From assembly GCA_019695215.1 (NCBI GenBank), contig JAIBAK010000008.1:1-64000 (forward strand): 64,000 bases of DNA, given 5' to 3'. The translations under genes were made by a program, and so were the position numbers. Under the pieces are notes generated by a model that was not told the DNA's origin, ran no database searches, and saw nothing but the letters and a program-made list of their open reading frames with translations. Origin of the DNA: Bacteroidia bacterium (lineage in GTDB: Bacteria; Bacteroidota; Bacteroidia; UKL13-3). Shown in pieces: positions 34,035-44,633 of the stretch (the stretch's first letter is position 1; the number at the start of each line of letters is the position of its first letter).

Positions 34035-37000
34035 TTGGCACCCGGTTTCAAAAACATTTTTTTAGTTACACTTTCATCGGCAGTTGTTTCGCTGATGTGG
34101 GGTGCCACACCCTCGGGAGAAATCACCCGGACAAAATTAGATAACCTGTACAACTGGGTGGAAGAAGACGGCCCTGAGGGTGACAGTACGAAAAAAAATA
34201 CTATGCCGTATCCCATCAAGGACCGCAAACCCTGGGAACGGAAAAAGAAAAATCCGCTCGATTTGCAGGATCCGCCAAACATGGAAGAAGAAGTGGTGCT
34301 TGATGAAGACGGTAAAAATTTTAACATCACCAATAAGGTAGGGAGCCAGCCTTATGGTTTGCCTGCTACACAGGAATTCAATCAGTTTTTGAAGGAAGAA
34401 CAGAAAAAAACACAACAGCAATATTTTCAGCAACGCTCCAAGGCGCAGAACTTTGTGAAGGGGGGGGGCATTATTCCACCGCTTAATGTGGGACCAAAAA
34501 TTTTTGACCGCATTTTTGGCAGCGGAGTAATTGATATTAAACCACAGGGTACAGCCGAATTAATTTTCTCCGGAAATTTTAATACCGTTCGAAATCCGGC
34601 TTTCACTGCCCGTCAGCAGCGCACGGGTCAGTTTGATTTCAAACAAAAAATTCAATTGAATGTGCAGGGAAGTGTGGGTGACAAGCTGAAGGTAAGTATG
34701 AATTACGATACCGAGGCCACTTTTGATTTTGAGAATCAAACCAAACTGAACTATACCGGGAAAGAAGATGAGATTATCAAAAAAATTGAGCTGGGGAATG
34801 TGAGTTTACCATTGCAGTCGTCACTGATACAGGGAAGCCAGAGTTTGTTTGGTATAAAAACACAAATGCAGTTCGGCAGGCTTACCTGGACATCGGTTTA
34901 TTCTCAGCAAAAAGGTAAAATTACAGAAACCGAAATTTCGGGCGGTGCACAAATTACCAAGTTCGATATTCAGTGCGATAACTACGAAGCCAATAAACAT
35001 TTTTTCCTTGCTCATCTCTTTCGCGATAATTACAACTCATGGTTATCCAGTTTGCCTGTTATTGCGTCACCGGTTTTAATTACTCGTATTGAAGTGTGGG
35101 TAACCAACAAATCTGGCGCATACGAAGGGGTGCGTGATGTGCTGGGTGTGCAGGATTTTGGTGAATGGGATACGGCACATATGGCCAATAAAACCCCCGA
35201 TGTGGTTGACTTTAACGGAGAGCGTGCTCCTTCCAACAGGTCAAATAAATTATATAATACTTTTGCGCTGAGCAGCGATTCTTCGCTTCGTAATTCATAT
35301 GAAGTAATTCAAACTTTACAGGACCAGAGTAAAATTTACTCCACCTATCTTGAGCCGGTTCGAGATTACCAGTTGCTCAACTATGCCCGTCAGTTGTCGG
35401 CCAATGAATATATTCTGAATGAAAAGCTGGGATATATTTCGCTTAACAACGCGCTCAATTCGGATGAAATGCTGTGTGTGGCGTATGAATACACCATCAA
35501 CGGAGTTCCTTATAAAGTGGGGGAGTTCTCAACCGATATTCCGGCAAACTCCGCCCGCCCGAATGTGTTGTTTTTAAAAATGCTGAAAGGACAAAACATC
35601 AGACCCGATTATCCGATGTGGGATTTGATGATGAAAAATATTTATTCTCTGGGTGCTTATCAGGTGCAGCCAAAAGATTTCAGAATGAATATTATTTATG
35701 CGGATGATCCTTCGGGTTCAGATTTAAATTACATACCAGCAGCCGGAGAAAGTAAATTGCAGGGAGTGCCGTTGCTCACGGTACTTAACCTCGACCGGAT
35801 GAATGTGCAGCAGGAGCCTACTCCCGATGGTAATTTTGACTTTCTCGAACGATACACTGTGATTTCATCAAACGGAAGAATTATTTTTCCGGTAACAGAG
35901 CCATTCGGGAGTTACCTGCGAACAAAATTCGTGGATTCGGTTAAAGCTAATTATTACGCGTTTCAGGAATTGTATGATTCCACGCGTTTTGCTGCGATGC
36001 AAATTCCGCAAAAGAACAAATTTTTCCTGAGGGGAAGTTACCAGAGCGCAGCCGGGTCTGAAATTCCTTTAGGTTCCATCAATGTGCCTAAGGGTTCGGT
36101 AAAAGTTACAGCCAACGGAACCTTGCTCACCGAAGGGTCTGACTATATCGTAGATTATTCAGCGGGCCGTGTGCGCATCATTAACACCGGGTTATTATCA
36201 TCGGGGGCGGTGATTAAAGTTTCGTCCGAAAGCAATACCATGTTTAATATCCAGCAAAAAACACTCATAGGCTCGCGTTTCGATTTTAAGGCAAGCAACG
36301 ATGTGATTTTTGGAGGTACGGTGATGTACCTGCGCGAAAAACCCCTTACTCCTAAAGTAAATATTGGTGAAGAACCTATTGCCAATATGGTGATAGGAGT
36401 TGACGGTTCGATTAATAAACAATCGCGCTGGCTCACAAAAATGGTTGATAAACTTCCGTTCATTGAAACAAAAGAGATGTCATCCGTCCAGTTCAGCGGA
36501 GAATACGCGCGTTTGTTTCCGGGCGTGCAAAAGATGATAGGTAAAGGAGGAAATGCTTACATAGATGACTTTGAAGGAAGCGAAACTCCCATTGATTTAA
36601 AAGGGCAGAACAACTGGATGCTGGCAAGTATTCCGCAGGGGCAGCCAACCTTATTTCCGGAGGCAAGTTTAGGAAATAATAACCTTGGACTTGGATTCAG
36701 GCGTGCATTGTTATCTTGGTACAGCATTGATCCGTTGTTTACGCAGGACATGAATCTAACGCCAAAACATATTAAGGAAGATTTGAATCAGCGAAGCAAC
36801 CATATGGTGCGGGCAGTAACGATTGATGAAATATGGCCAAGTAAAAAAATTCAGCAGGGAATGCCTACCACGCTTCAAACTTTCGATTTGGCTTTCTACC
36901 CTTACAAGCGCGGGCCGTACAATTACACCATTAACGGATTAAACGGTGCCGGTCAGTTAACCAACCCTCAGAATAATTGGGGCGGTATTATGCGCAGGTT

Positions 37001-40000
37001 AGAAACAAACGACTTTGAGGCAGCCAATATTGATTATATTGAAATATGGATGATGGATCCGTACATGGAATATAAAAGAAACGGGATAACCAATCCGGGT
37101 GAACTATATATTAACCTCGGAAACGTTTCGGAGGATGTATTAAAAGATTCGCGCAAAAGTTTTGAAAACGGATTACCCAAAGACGTTGACCTATTGGGAA
37201 CGAAAACCGATACTACCGCCTGGGGAAAAGTACCTGTAGTACCCACCATCAATTTCGCTTTCGATTCGGACCCGAATGCACGTAAAAGACAGGATGCGGG
37301 TTTAGACGGTTTGATTGATGATGATGAAATAGGATTTTTTAACGCGAGTTATCTGCAAAAGGTGCAAACGGCTTTTGGGCCAACTTCGCAAGCCTACCTC
37401 AATGCGCTTGAAGATCCTTCAGGCGATAATTTTCATTATTTCAGAGGAACAGATTTTGACAACAATGATGTTCCGATTCTGGTAAGGTATCAGCGCATCA
37501 ATTCGCACGAAGGAAACTCTCCAACTCCCGACCAGTCACCTGAAAGTTATCCTACTGCTATTACCAACACACCGGATGATGAGGATCTGAATAAGGATTT
37601 TACCATTAACGAACTGGAGGAATACTACCAATACCGGGTTGATATAAGTGAAAACGGATTGCAGGTTGGAAAAAATTATGTAACCGACCGAGTGGTGAAG
37701 TACGATAAAGAATTGGCCAACGGGAAAAAAGACAGTGCTGTATGGTTTCAGATAAAAATTCCGGTACACGATTACGAAAGCAAAATCGGACAGATTACCG
37801 ATTTTAAATCCATTCGTTTTATGCGTATGTTTTTGCGCGGATTTTCTGATAGTATGATTCTGCGTTTTGCACAAATTAATCTGGTTCGTGCCGACTGGAG
37901 AAAATACACAAACTCGCTGGTACGTCCGGGTGAACATATTCCGATTGACCCGAATGATTTAACTGATTTTGTCGTATCAACCGTTAATATTGAAGAAAAC
38001 AGCAAGCGAACTCCCATCATTTATACCCTGCCTCCGGGCATTATTCGCGAGCAGGATATATCTAATCCGCAACCGGTGCAACTCAACGAGCAATCGCTTT
38101 CATTAAAAGTTTGTAACCTGAAAGACGGAGATGCAAAAGCGGTTTTTAAAACCACGGTGTTTGATATACGGAACTACAAAAAACTGAAAATGTTTTTGCA
38201 TGCCGAAGGAGATAATCTGAAGCCGGGTGAATTAACTGCATTCATTCGTTTGGGTACCGACCTTACCAATAACTATTATGAGTATGAAATTCCGTTAACC
38301 CCTACTGCTTACGGAACCGCTGATCCGAATTTAATCTGGCCTTCGGTAAATGAAATAAGTGCCGATATTGAAGATTTTTATTTAGCCAAACAAAACAGAA
38401 CAAGCAATAATGTAAGCCTTACGGTTCCGTACACCATGACAATAGGCACCCGTAAAATTACTGTTCTTGGTCTTCCTGATTTAAGCAATGTAAAAGTAAT
38501 TATGCTTGGGGTGCGCAATCCAAAGCGCAGTGACGATAATCCGCTGGATGATGCGTTGCCAAAATGCGGGGAGGTTTGGTTTAATGAATTGCGTGTGTCC
38601 GATTTTATTAACCGGGGAGGATGGGCTACCACCGGACGCGTAGTAACCAAGTTAGCCGATTTCGGAACTTTAAACGGGTCGGTAAATTATTATAGTGTTG
38701 GCTGGGGTGGTATTGATAAAAAATTAAATGAAAGAAGTTTAAAAGAGCAGCTGCAGTTAAGTTTTGCATCCAATTTTGAGTTGGGTAAATTTTTCCCTGT
38801 TAAATCCGGAATAAGCATTCCCATGTTTTATTCCTACTCTCAAACGTCAATTAAACCCCTTTACAATCCGCTTAATCCGGATATAAAACTGAGTACGGCC
38901 TTAAAAACAACCAACGTTGCCGAACGGCAGCGCATAATTGCCGCATCCGAAGATTTTACCACACAACGAAGTATAAATTTTACCAATATCCGCAAAAACA
39001 GAGTGGGTAGTCAGAAGGCGCATGTGTACGATGTGGAGAATCTGAGTTTCTCTTATTCCTATTCCGAAATTTATAAACGCAATGAGTTTATCGAATATCA
39101 GCTCACCAAAAACTATCAGGTAGTAGGTGCCTATTCTTTCAACTTTCAGAATAAACCTGTACAGCCGTTTAAAAAGGTTAAGCCGAAGAGTTTGGTTTTG
39201 GTCAAGGAATTTAATTTTAATTACCTCCCTAGTGTGGCCACTGTGAGGTACACGTTCGACCGAAGGTATGGAGAAACCATTTACCGGAACAATGACAGCA
39301 AGAATACCATAATTGCGCCTTTGTATGATAAGAACTATACCATGACCCGTTTTTATGAACTGAGATGGGATTTAACACGTTCTTTAAAACTTGACTACAC
39401 GGCAACCGTGAATGCGCGTATTGATGAACCGGCAGGAAAAATAAATACGCAGGAAGCAAAGGACAGTATACGCGCCAATTTATTACGTTTGGGCCGCACT
39501 ACGAATTTTAATCAGACTGCAGCATTAACTTATAACGTTCCAATCAATAAAATTCCGGCTTTAAACTGGGTAACCGTTAGCACCCGTTACAGTGCCCAGT
39601 ATACCTGGCAAACGGCTCCACCCGCTGCCGATAGTTTGGGAAATACCATCACCAATCAGCAGGCTAAAACAATCAATGGGCAGTTAAACATGACGGGGCT
39701 TTACAACAAGTCGAAATTTTTACAGAAGATTAATAACCCCGCAATGGCGAAAAAATTAGAAGAAAAAGCCAGAGAGGAAGAAAAGAAGAAGCCAAGGAAA
39801 TACACACTGAAAACAAGACCCGGAACAACTAAAAAGGATACCATTTGGGAAAAAGTAAAACCAAAGAAAAAATTTGAAGCCTCCCCAATTGTTAAATCCG
39901 GTTTCCGCTTATTGATGTCGCTGCGGAGTGTTACCTTCTCTTATGGGCAAAGTAATAATACTACGTTGCCGGGTTTTAGTCCTAAACCGGGTAACCTGGG

Positions 40001-41234
40001 GCAGGATTGGGATTTAAATGCTCCCGGGCTGGATTTTATTTTCGGTTCGCAGGATCCCGATTTCAGATACCGTGCTGCAAGAAACGGATGGATAAGTAAT
40101 GACCTTCGTATTGCCTCTCAATTTTCGCAGGGCAAAACCACCAATTTTAATATCAGGGCTATTCTTGAACCCATCCCCGACATGCGGGTGGAGGTTACCA
40201 TGAAGCGCGATTTTAGTATTACCCATAGTGCCAATTTCAAGTTCGATACTACCAATAGTTTTAATGACTTCAGAGATCTGGGTGCCATTGAGAGCGGAAC
40301 GTTCAGCATGACGTTTAATATTTTCAATACGGCCTTTAAAGATCCGGATGCCACGTTCAAGAAATTTGTAGGAAGCAGATATACCATTGCAAAACGTTTG
40401 CAGAATAGCAATCCGTTTTATTCGGTTGGAACCGACCCGAAAGGTTTTCCTAAAGGATACAGCGGAGGGCAGCAGGAGGTACTGATGTATTCCTTCCTGT
40501 CAGCTTATTCGGGTAAAAGCCCCGACAGACAAAAACTTCAGCTTTTCCCGAGTTTACCTGACATGAACTGGCGAATTACCTACAACGGATTAAGTAAACT
40601 GGAATTGCTGAAGGAATATACGTCCAATGTGAGCATAAGCCATAGTTACAGCTCGGTGTACAGTATTCCCAAGTACACCACCTCGGTAAATTATTTTCCG
40701 GGCCTCGACAGTTCGGGTCTTATTCAGCCTAAATACATTGTTTCGACAGTGAGTATAACCGAGCGGTTTGCTCCGTTGCTGGGAGTTGATGTAACGTTTT
40801 TAAATAGTTTAACCACCAGTTTCAGTTATAACACCGATCGCACCTTAAATCTGGCCATCACCAATTCCCAGATTACAGAGTCGAGAAATAAGGAATACAC
40901 TATTGGTATCGGGTACAGGCCTAAAGAACTTAAAATTCCTTTCATCAGTGCTCGCGGGCGTCAAACCGTGTTAAAGAATGATATTAACATGCGGATGGAT
41001 TTCTCCATTCGCGACAACAGAACCATTGTGCGTAAAATTGATCAGTCGGTTGACAACCAGCCGGTGAATGGAAATAAGGTGATAACCATACGCCCAACTA
41101 TTGACTACATGATTAATGAAAAATTGAACATCAGGATTTTCTATGATCGCAGGGTAACCAAGCCGGCCACTTCCAATACTTTCCCAACCGCTATTACCAG
41201 TGGCGGATTTTCGATGCGGTACACAATTCAGTAA
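34035..41234 (+). CDS. sprA: Type IX secretion outer-membrane channel SprA (Sov)
   Basis: A 2399-residue protein starting at TTG (34035), the only start after the upstream in-frame stop that keeps the signal-like segment FKNIFLVTLSSAVVSLMWG. SprA forms the giant 36-strand barrel through which T9SS cargo leaves the cell. Recognised features include IKPQGTAELIFSGNFNTVRN, QFDFKQKIQLNVQGSVGDKL and MNYDTEATFDFENQTKLNY near the N-terminus, long plug/cap and strand regions with repeated Tyr/Asn-rich strands, and the C-terminal ITSGGFSMRYTIQ. It is placed between ruvA and gcvH, as in Flavobacterium johnsoniae. Two probable clients with sorting tails are encoded in this window at 11.6 and 59.2 kb. Confidence 0.97.
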   Translation: MAPGFKNIFLVTLSSAVVSLMWGATPSGEITRTKLDNLYNWVEEDGPEGDSTKKNTMPYPIKDRKPWERKKKNPLDLQDPPNMEEEVVLDEDGKNFNITNKVGSQPYGLPATQEFNQFLKEEQKKTQQQYFQQRSKAQNFVKGGGIIPPLNVGPKIFDRIFGSGVIDIKPQGTAELIFSGNFNTVRNPAFTARQQRTGQFDFKQKIQLNVQGSVGDKLKVSMNYDTEATFDFENQTKLNYTGKEDEIIKKIELGNVSLPLQSSLIQGSQSLFGIKTQMQFGRLTWTSVYSQQKGKITETEISGGAQITKFDIQCDNYEANKHFFLAHLFRDNYNSWLSSLPVIASPVLITRIEVWVTNKSGAYEGVRDVLGVQDFGEWDTAHMANKTPDVVDFNGERAPSNRSNKLYNTFALSSDSSLRNSYEVIQTLQDQSKIYSTYLEPVRDYQLLNYARQLSANEYILNEKLGYISLNNALNSDEMLCVAYEYTINGVPYKVGEFSTDIPANSARPNVLFLKMLKGQNIRPDYPMWDLMMKNIYSLGAYQVQPKDFRMNIIYADDPSGSDLNYIPAAGESKLQGVPLLTVLNLDRMNVQQEPTPDGNFDFLERYTVISSNGRIIFPVTEPFGSYLRTKFVDSVKANYYAFQELYDSTRFAAMQIPQKNKFFLRGSYQSAAGSEIPLGSINVPKGSVKVTANGTLLTEGSDYIVDYSAGRVRIINTGLLSSGAVIKVSSESNTMFNIQQKTLIGSRFDFKASNDVIFGGTVMYLREKPLTPKVNIGEEPIANMVIGVDGSINKQSRWLTKMVDKLPFIETKEMSSVQFSGEYARLFPGVQKMIGKGGNAYIDDFEGSETPIDLKGQNNWMLASIPQGQPTLFPEASLGNNNLGLGFRRALLSWYSIDPLFTQDMNLTPKHIKEDLNQRSNHMVRAVTIDEIWPSKKIQQGMPTTLQTFDLAFYPYKRGPYNYTINGLNGAGQLTNPQNNWGGIMRRLETNDFEAANIDYIEIWMMDPYMEYKRNGITNPGELYINLGNVSEDVLKDSRKSFENGLPKDVDLLGTKTDTTAWGKVPVVPTINFAFDSDPNARKRQDAGLDGLIDDDEIGFFNASYLQKVQTAFGPTSQAYLNALEDPSGDNFHYFRGTDFDNNDVPILVRYQRINSHEGNSPTPDQSPESYPTAITNTPDDEDLNKDFTINELEEYYQYRVDISENGLQVGKNYVTDRVVKYDKELANGKKDSAVWFQIKIPVHDYESKIGQITDFKSIRFMRMFLRGFSDSMILRFAQINLVRADWRKYTNSLVRPGEHIPIDPNDLTDFVVSTVNIEENSKRTPIIYTLPPGIIREQDISNPQPVQLNEQSLSLKVCNLKDGDAKAVFKTTVFDIRNYKKLKMFLHAEGDNLKPGELTAFIRLGTDLTNNYYEYEIPLTPTAYGTADPNLIWPSVNEISADIEDFYLAKQNRTSNNVSLTVPYTMTIGTRKITVLGLPDLSNVKVIMLGVRNPKRSDDNPLDDALPKCGEVWFNELRVSDFINRGGWATTGRVVTKLADFGTLNGSVNYYSVGWGGIDKKLNERSLKEQLQLSFASNFELGKFFPVKSGISIPMFYSYSQTSIKPLYNPLNPDIKLSTALKTTNVAERQRIIAASEDFTTQRSINFTNIRKNRVGSQKAHVYDVENLSFSYSYSEIYKRNEFIEYQLTKNYQVVGAYSFNFQNKPVQPFKKVKPKSLVLVKEFNFNYLPSVATVRYTFDRRYGETIYRNNDSKNTIIAPLYDKNYTMTRFYELRWDLTRSLKLDYTATVNARIDEPAGKINTQEAKDSIRANLLRLGRTTNFNQTAALTYNVPINKIPALNWVTVSTRYSAQYTWQTAPPAADSLGNTITNQQAKTINGQLNMTGLYNKSKFLQKINNPAMAKKLEEKAREEEKKKPRKYTLKTRPGTTKKDTIWEKVKPKKKFEASPIVKSGFRLLMSLRSVTFSYGQSNNTTLPGFSPKPGNLGQDWDLNAPGLDFIFGSQDPDFRYRAARNGWISNDLRIASQFSQGKTTNFNIRAILEPIPDMRVEVTMKRDFSITHSANFKFDTTNSFNDFRDLGAIESGTFSMTFNIFNTAFKDPDATFKKFVGSRYTIAKRLQNSNPFYSVGTDPKGFPKGYSGGQQEVLMYSFLSAYSGKSPDRQKLQLFPSLPDMNWRITYNGLSKLELLKEYTSNVSISHSYSSVYSIPKYTTSVNYFPGLDSSGLIQPKYIVSTVSITERFAPLLGVDVTFLNSLTTSFSYNTDRTLNLAITNSQITESRNKEYTIGIGYRPKELKIPFISARGRQTVLKNDINMRMDFSIRDNRTIVRKIDQSVDNQPVNGNKVITIRPTIDYMINEKLNIRIFYDRRVTKPATSNTFPTAITSGGFSMRYTIQ

Positions 41235-41289
41235 AAAATATTAGGTATTCCTGTCTTATTGTTTTTATTTAGCCGAAAATTTGAAGAAT

Positions 41290-41670
41290 ATGAATTTTCC
41301 AGACACCCTCAAGTACACCAAAGACCACGAATGGGTTTCCGTTCAGGGCAATATTGCAACCATTGGAATCACCGATTTTGCCCAGAGCGAATTAGGAGAT
41401 ATTGTTTTTGTTGACATTAACTCGGTTGGCACAACCATCGCTCAGCATGGTGTGTTCGGAACAGTTGAGGCGGTTAAAACCGTTTCCGACCTTTTTATGC
41501 CGGTTTCAGGTAAAGTGGTAGAGAAAAATGGCAGCCTTGATTCAAATCCTGAAGCGGTAAATCAGGATGCATACGGAACCGGATGGATGGTGAAAGTAGA
41601 AATGACCAACACGGCAGAATTAGCCGACCTGATGGATGCCGGTGCTTACCGCGCTTTGATCGGGCAGTAA
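41290..41670 (+). CDS. gcvH: Glycine cleavage system H protein
   Basis: From ATG at 41290 the protein has 126 residues. The lipoyl-domain motif [18 protein letters not shown] carries the lipoylated Lys63. N-terminal [10 protein letters not shown] and [11 protein letters not shown] also fit. It shuttles the aminomethyl group between the P, T and L proteins of glycine cleavage. A TTG three codons upstream is in frame. It follows sprA by 55 bases, a conserved order in Bacteroidota; its partner gcvP lies 6 kb downstream on the same strand, with a minus-strand operon between. gcvT is not in this window. Confidence 0.97.
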   Translation: MNFPDTLKYTKDHEWVSVQGNIATIGITDFAQSELGDIVFVDINSVGTTIAQHGVFGTVEAVKTVSDLFMPVSGKVVEKNGSLDSNPEAVNQDAYGTGWMVKVEMTNTAELADLMDAGAYRALIGQ

Positions 41671-41674
41671 TTTT

Positions 41675-42079
41675 TTGATTAAAACGTTTTTTAAATATTA
41701 TATCAATGCGATAGCCTGGGGAGCAGTTATACTGCTCCTTTGTGCTTTACAGGGCGACCAGTTTCCGTCTTTTCACTGGGATTTTTCTTTTTCGTTTGAT
41801 AAGCTGGTGCATCTATTTTTTTATGCGGTATTGAGTTTACTGCTTATAGTGGCACGGGTAAAACAATACCGGTTTTCGCCAAAACGTTTCAATGCCATCA
41901 AAGCGGCTTTAGTGGTGAGCGTGCTTTATGGAATGCTGGTAGAAGCATTACAGGCTCTTGTTTTTTTTCAGCGTTCAGCCGACTGGAATGACGTGGTGGC
42001 AAATACTGCCGGAAGTTTTATCGGGGTTGCGTTGTTTTATGCCATCTATGGAAAGTCGTCAATAGAAAAAGATAACTAA
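41675..42079 (+). CDS. VanZ-family membrane protein
   Basis: A 134-residue protein from TTG (41675) with about four membrane segments (AIAWGAVILLLCAL, LVHLFFYAVLSLLLIVA, ALVVSVLYGMLVEALQ, VVANTAGSFIGVALFYAIYG) and the VanZ pattern FDKLVHLFFYAVLSL and DWNDVVANTAGSFIG. The family is named for teicoplanin-resistance VanZ, but most chromosomal members have no known role in resistance. It starts 4 bases after gcvH and its end overlaps the convergent menC by 4 bases. Confidence 0.87.
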   Translation: MIKTFFKYYINAIAWGAVILLLCALQGDQFPSFHWDFSFSFDKLVHLFFYAVLSLLLIVARVKQYRFSPKRFNAIKAALVVSVLYGMLVEALQALVFFQRSADWNDVVANTAGSFIGVALFYAIYGKSSIEKDN

Positions 42080-43137
42080 GCCACTTTCCACTTTTTCCCG
42101 TAACGGTAATGCAGTGATCCGCTTTCAATTTCAAGTGGAGATTCAAAATTGTTTTCGTAAAGCTGTCCTGTTCCAAGCCCCTGAGGAATAACAACCGGAA
42201 GGGTGGAGGTGTATTGTGCAATGGCATTGAGCCCTATATTGCTTTCGAGTGCAGAAGTTATCCAGTAGCCGATGGATAATTTATTGGCCCGTTTTATCCA
42301 GTTATTACATCGGGAAAAACCTCCAAGCAAACCCGGTTTAAGAATGAGAAAAGCAGGTGAAATTGTTTTCAGAAGCAAATCCTCCTGCTTTGATTCAATT
42401 ATCCCGATAAGTTCTTCATCCAGAGCCACCGGAATTTTACTTTTATGGCACACTTCATTCATCAAATCCCATTGCCCTGCTTTAACCGGTTGTTCAATGG
42501 AATGTATATCAAACCGGGCCAAATCATTTAGTTGTTCAAACACATCGGGCGATGCAAATGCGCCATTCGCATCTAACCTTAATTCAATTTGAAAAGCATT
42601 ATATTTTTTTCGTATCGTTTCCAGCAGTCTGCATTCTTCATCAAAATCAAGAGCTCCTATTTTCAGCTTCACGCAGGTGAATCCGGCTTTAATTTTTTCT
42701 TCTACCTGCTTCAGCATGTTTTCTGCATTGTCCATCCACACCAGTCCATTTATGGGTATCGCCTTTTTAGATTGACTGAATAATGAGTTAAACAGAATAA
42801 ACCGGCCACCGTTTTTCCAATCGAGAATAGCAGTTTCAATAGCAAACAGCAGCGATGGGTAAAAACGAATATCGAGCGCATCGGAAAGCTCTTCGGCAGG
42901 GAGAGAGAGTAAGGCGGGATTGGTGTTAAGCTGCAGGCAGGTTTTGGCAACCGTTAATTCATAATCCGGCTTATCATCCAAACTTAATCCGGGCAATGTA
43001 CCGGCTTCTCCCCATCCGCTTCGTTCACCATCGTTAATTTTTAAAAGATAAAAAGTACGTGAGTTTAATTTCCCGCGCGAAGTAGCTGCAGGTTTTTTAA
43101 ATTGAAAAGTATGCGGATGGTAAGAACAGGTTATCAT
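42076..43137 (-). CDS. menC: o-Succinylbenzoate synthase
   Basis: A 353-residue enolase-superfamily enzyme that dehydrates SHCHC to o-succinylbenzoate in menaquinone synthesis. Key elements: LNSRTFYLLKINDGERSGWG (capping domain), the catalytic KxK in FTCVKLKIGALDFDEEC at about residue 155, the metal-binding Asp in ELRLDANGAF at about 187, IEQPV and VALDEELIG, and ALESNIGLNAIAQY. Its start directly abuts the stop of menA and its end overlaps vanZ. MenC is poorly conserved; the menA neighbour strengthens the call over other enolase-family epimerases such as dipeptide epimerase. Confidence 0.88.
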   Translation of the reverse strand: MITCSYHPHTFQFKKPAATSRGKLNSRTFYLLKINDGERSGWGEAGTLPGLSLDDKPDYELTVAKTCLQLNTNPALLSLPAEELSDALDIRFYPSLLFAIETAILDWKNGGRFILFNSLFSQSKKAIPINGLVWMDNAENMLKQVEEKIKAGFTCVKLKIGALDFDEECRLLETIRKKYNAFQIELRLDANGAFASPDVFEQLNDLARFDIHSIEQPVKAGQWDLMNEVCHKSKIPVALDEELIGIIESKQEDLLLKTISPAFLILKPGLLGGFSRCNNWIKRANKLSIGYWITSALESNIGLNAIAQYTSTLPVVIPQGLGTGQLYENNFESPLEIESGSLHYRYGKKWKVA

Positions 43138-44073
43138 TTAAAAGAAGATGCCGTATGAAAAAAACAAAAAGCTCAACAGGTTGCTTGCTCCAAACAGCAG
43201 AATGAGCAGAAGGGTGCTTAACGATAGCTGCTTTAGCAGGGTATTATATAGCGGTGAAGGAGGAGTTTTGAAAACCCGGATGCTGTTAATGATAATTAAT
43301 GGGTACGACAGCAGGTATGTAAAGTCAAATGGATTACTATAGCGGCTGGCGGAGAAAATGAGTAGTAAACTCAGCGCGGTAGCAATAAGAAAAAGATGAT
43401 ATTGTTTGGCAGTTTTTTCTCCCAGTCGTACCGGAATAGTAATTTTACCACTTGCTTTGTCATTGTCAATATCTCTTATATTATTTACGTTTAGTACACC
43501 TGTTGCCAATAAGCCGGTGGCTGCTGCCGGAAGCACCATGATCCATTTAAGGTAACCTGTTTGCAAATAAGCTGAGGCCAGTACCGCAAAAAGGCCGAAG
43601 AAAATAAATACGGCAATATCGCCAAAGCCTTTATAACCATAAGCTGTTTTCCCAACAGTATATTTTATGGCGGCTGCAATGGCGGTAATCCCCAGTATAA
43701 GCAGGAATAAAAAAGTAATATTCAGTTCCTGAAAAGCTTTCAACAGCAGACTTACTCCGGTTACAAGCGAAAGCAAAACAAACACAATAATCATTCTGCG
43801 CATCTGTGCGGGACTGATAGCACCGCTTTGCAGGGCACGGGTATTTCCAATCCGGTTGTCGTTATCTGTTCCTTTTATAAAGTCTCCGTAATCGTTAGCA
43901 AGATTGGATAGAATCTGCAGCTCGAATGCGGTAGCCAGCGTAAGAAAAAAAATGACAAGGGTAGAAGTGTTTGTAATATCGTAAATGAATGCCAGAATAT
44001 TTCCCATAAGTACACTGGCTGCGGCTAAAGGCAACGTGCGCAATCGGAATGCATTTATCCAGGCCTTGTTCAT
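43138..44073 (-). CDS. menA: 1,4-Dihydroxy-2-naphthoate polyprenyltransferase
   Basis: A 311-residue UbiA-family membrane enzyme with about eight or nine membrane segments. The first Asp-rich motif is LSNLANDYGDFIKGTDNDNR and the second is VNNIRDIDNDKASGKITI, binding the Mg-diphosphate of the prenyl donor; N-terminal NAFRLRTLPLAAASVLMG is typical of MenA. It attaches the polyprenyl tail to dihydroxynaphthoate in the membrane. Its ATG overlaps the TGA of the preceding secreted-protein gene by 4 bases (ATGA), so it is translationally coupled to a lipoprotein operon. Confidence 0.95.
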   Translation of the reverse strand: MNKAWINAFRLRTLPLAAASVLMGNILAFIYDITNTSTLVIFFLTLATAFELQILSNLANDYGDFIKGTDNDNRIGNTRALQSGAISPAQMRRMIIVFVLLSLVTGVSLLLKAFQELNITFLFLLILGITAIAAAIKYTVGKTAYGYKGFGDIAVFIFFGLFAVLASAYLQTGYLKWIMVLPAAATGLLATGVLNVNNIRDIDNDKASGKITIPVRLGEKTAKQYHLFLIATALSLLLIFSASRYSNPFDFTYLLSYPLIIINSIRVFKTPPSPLYNTLLKQLSLSTLLLILLFGASNLLSFLFFSYGIFF

Positions 44074-44633
44074 TTTTTCTCCGGTTCTTTTACTTCGTTC
44101 AGTTTTTTGCTGTATCGGGCTACGAGTAATAAAAACTGTTCCTTTAGTTTTCCGTTGCTATAGCCTGCCGGATAAGGAGAAATGGTTCCTTTAGGCGTTT
44201 TTTGAATGAGCCGGTCATCTTTGATATAGTAACTGCAACTGAAAATTACTTCAGGCTTTTTCCGTATTTCTCCGTTGGGCATAGTATCGGTTTGCACGGC
44301 CTGAATTTGTTCATACACAAATATCAGCTTTCCTTCGTATAGATAAAATTCCCGGGTACGTCTTCCTAAATCGTGTTTGGTATGTTCTTTTATAATGCAC
44401 AGTTTCCCCTTATTAAAATATCCGAATAGTTCACCAACTATATAACTTTTGTTGTCTTCCGAGTCAACTTCACTTATAAACGCAGATTTCTTTAAGTAGT
44501 TGGGAAATTCGGCCAACTCAAGGTACTTATATTTTATATTGGCTATATCCTGCTTAAAATCACTTTGGGCTGAAGCAAATTTTACATTGCCTGCCAGTAG
44601 AAATACAAGGAAGAATATTTTTAAACGGTTCAA
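44070..44633 (-). CDS. Small secreted protein of unknown function
   Basis: A 187-residue protein starting at TTG (44633) with signal peptide MNRLKIFFLVFLLAGNVKFA and a mature part that is Lys/Glu-rich and predicted to be alpha/beta. I recognise no family. It overlaps the LPP20-like gene upstream (TTGA) and menA downstream (ATGA) by 4 bases each, so it is locked in the middle of this operon. Location would be periplasmic; function unknown. Confidence 0.65.
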   Translation of the reverse strand: MNRLKIFFLVFLLAGNVKFASAQSDFKQDIANIKYKYLELAEFPNYLKKSAFISEVDSEDNKSYIVGELFGYFNKGKLCIIKEHTKHDLGRRTREFYLYEGKLIFVYEQIQAVQTDTMPNGEIRKKPEVIFSCSYYIKDDRLIQKTPKGTISPYPAGYSNGKLKEQFLLLVARYSKKLNEVKEPEKK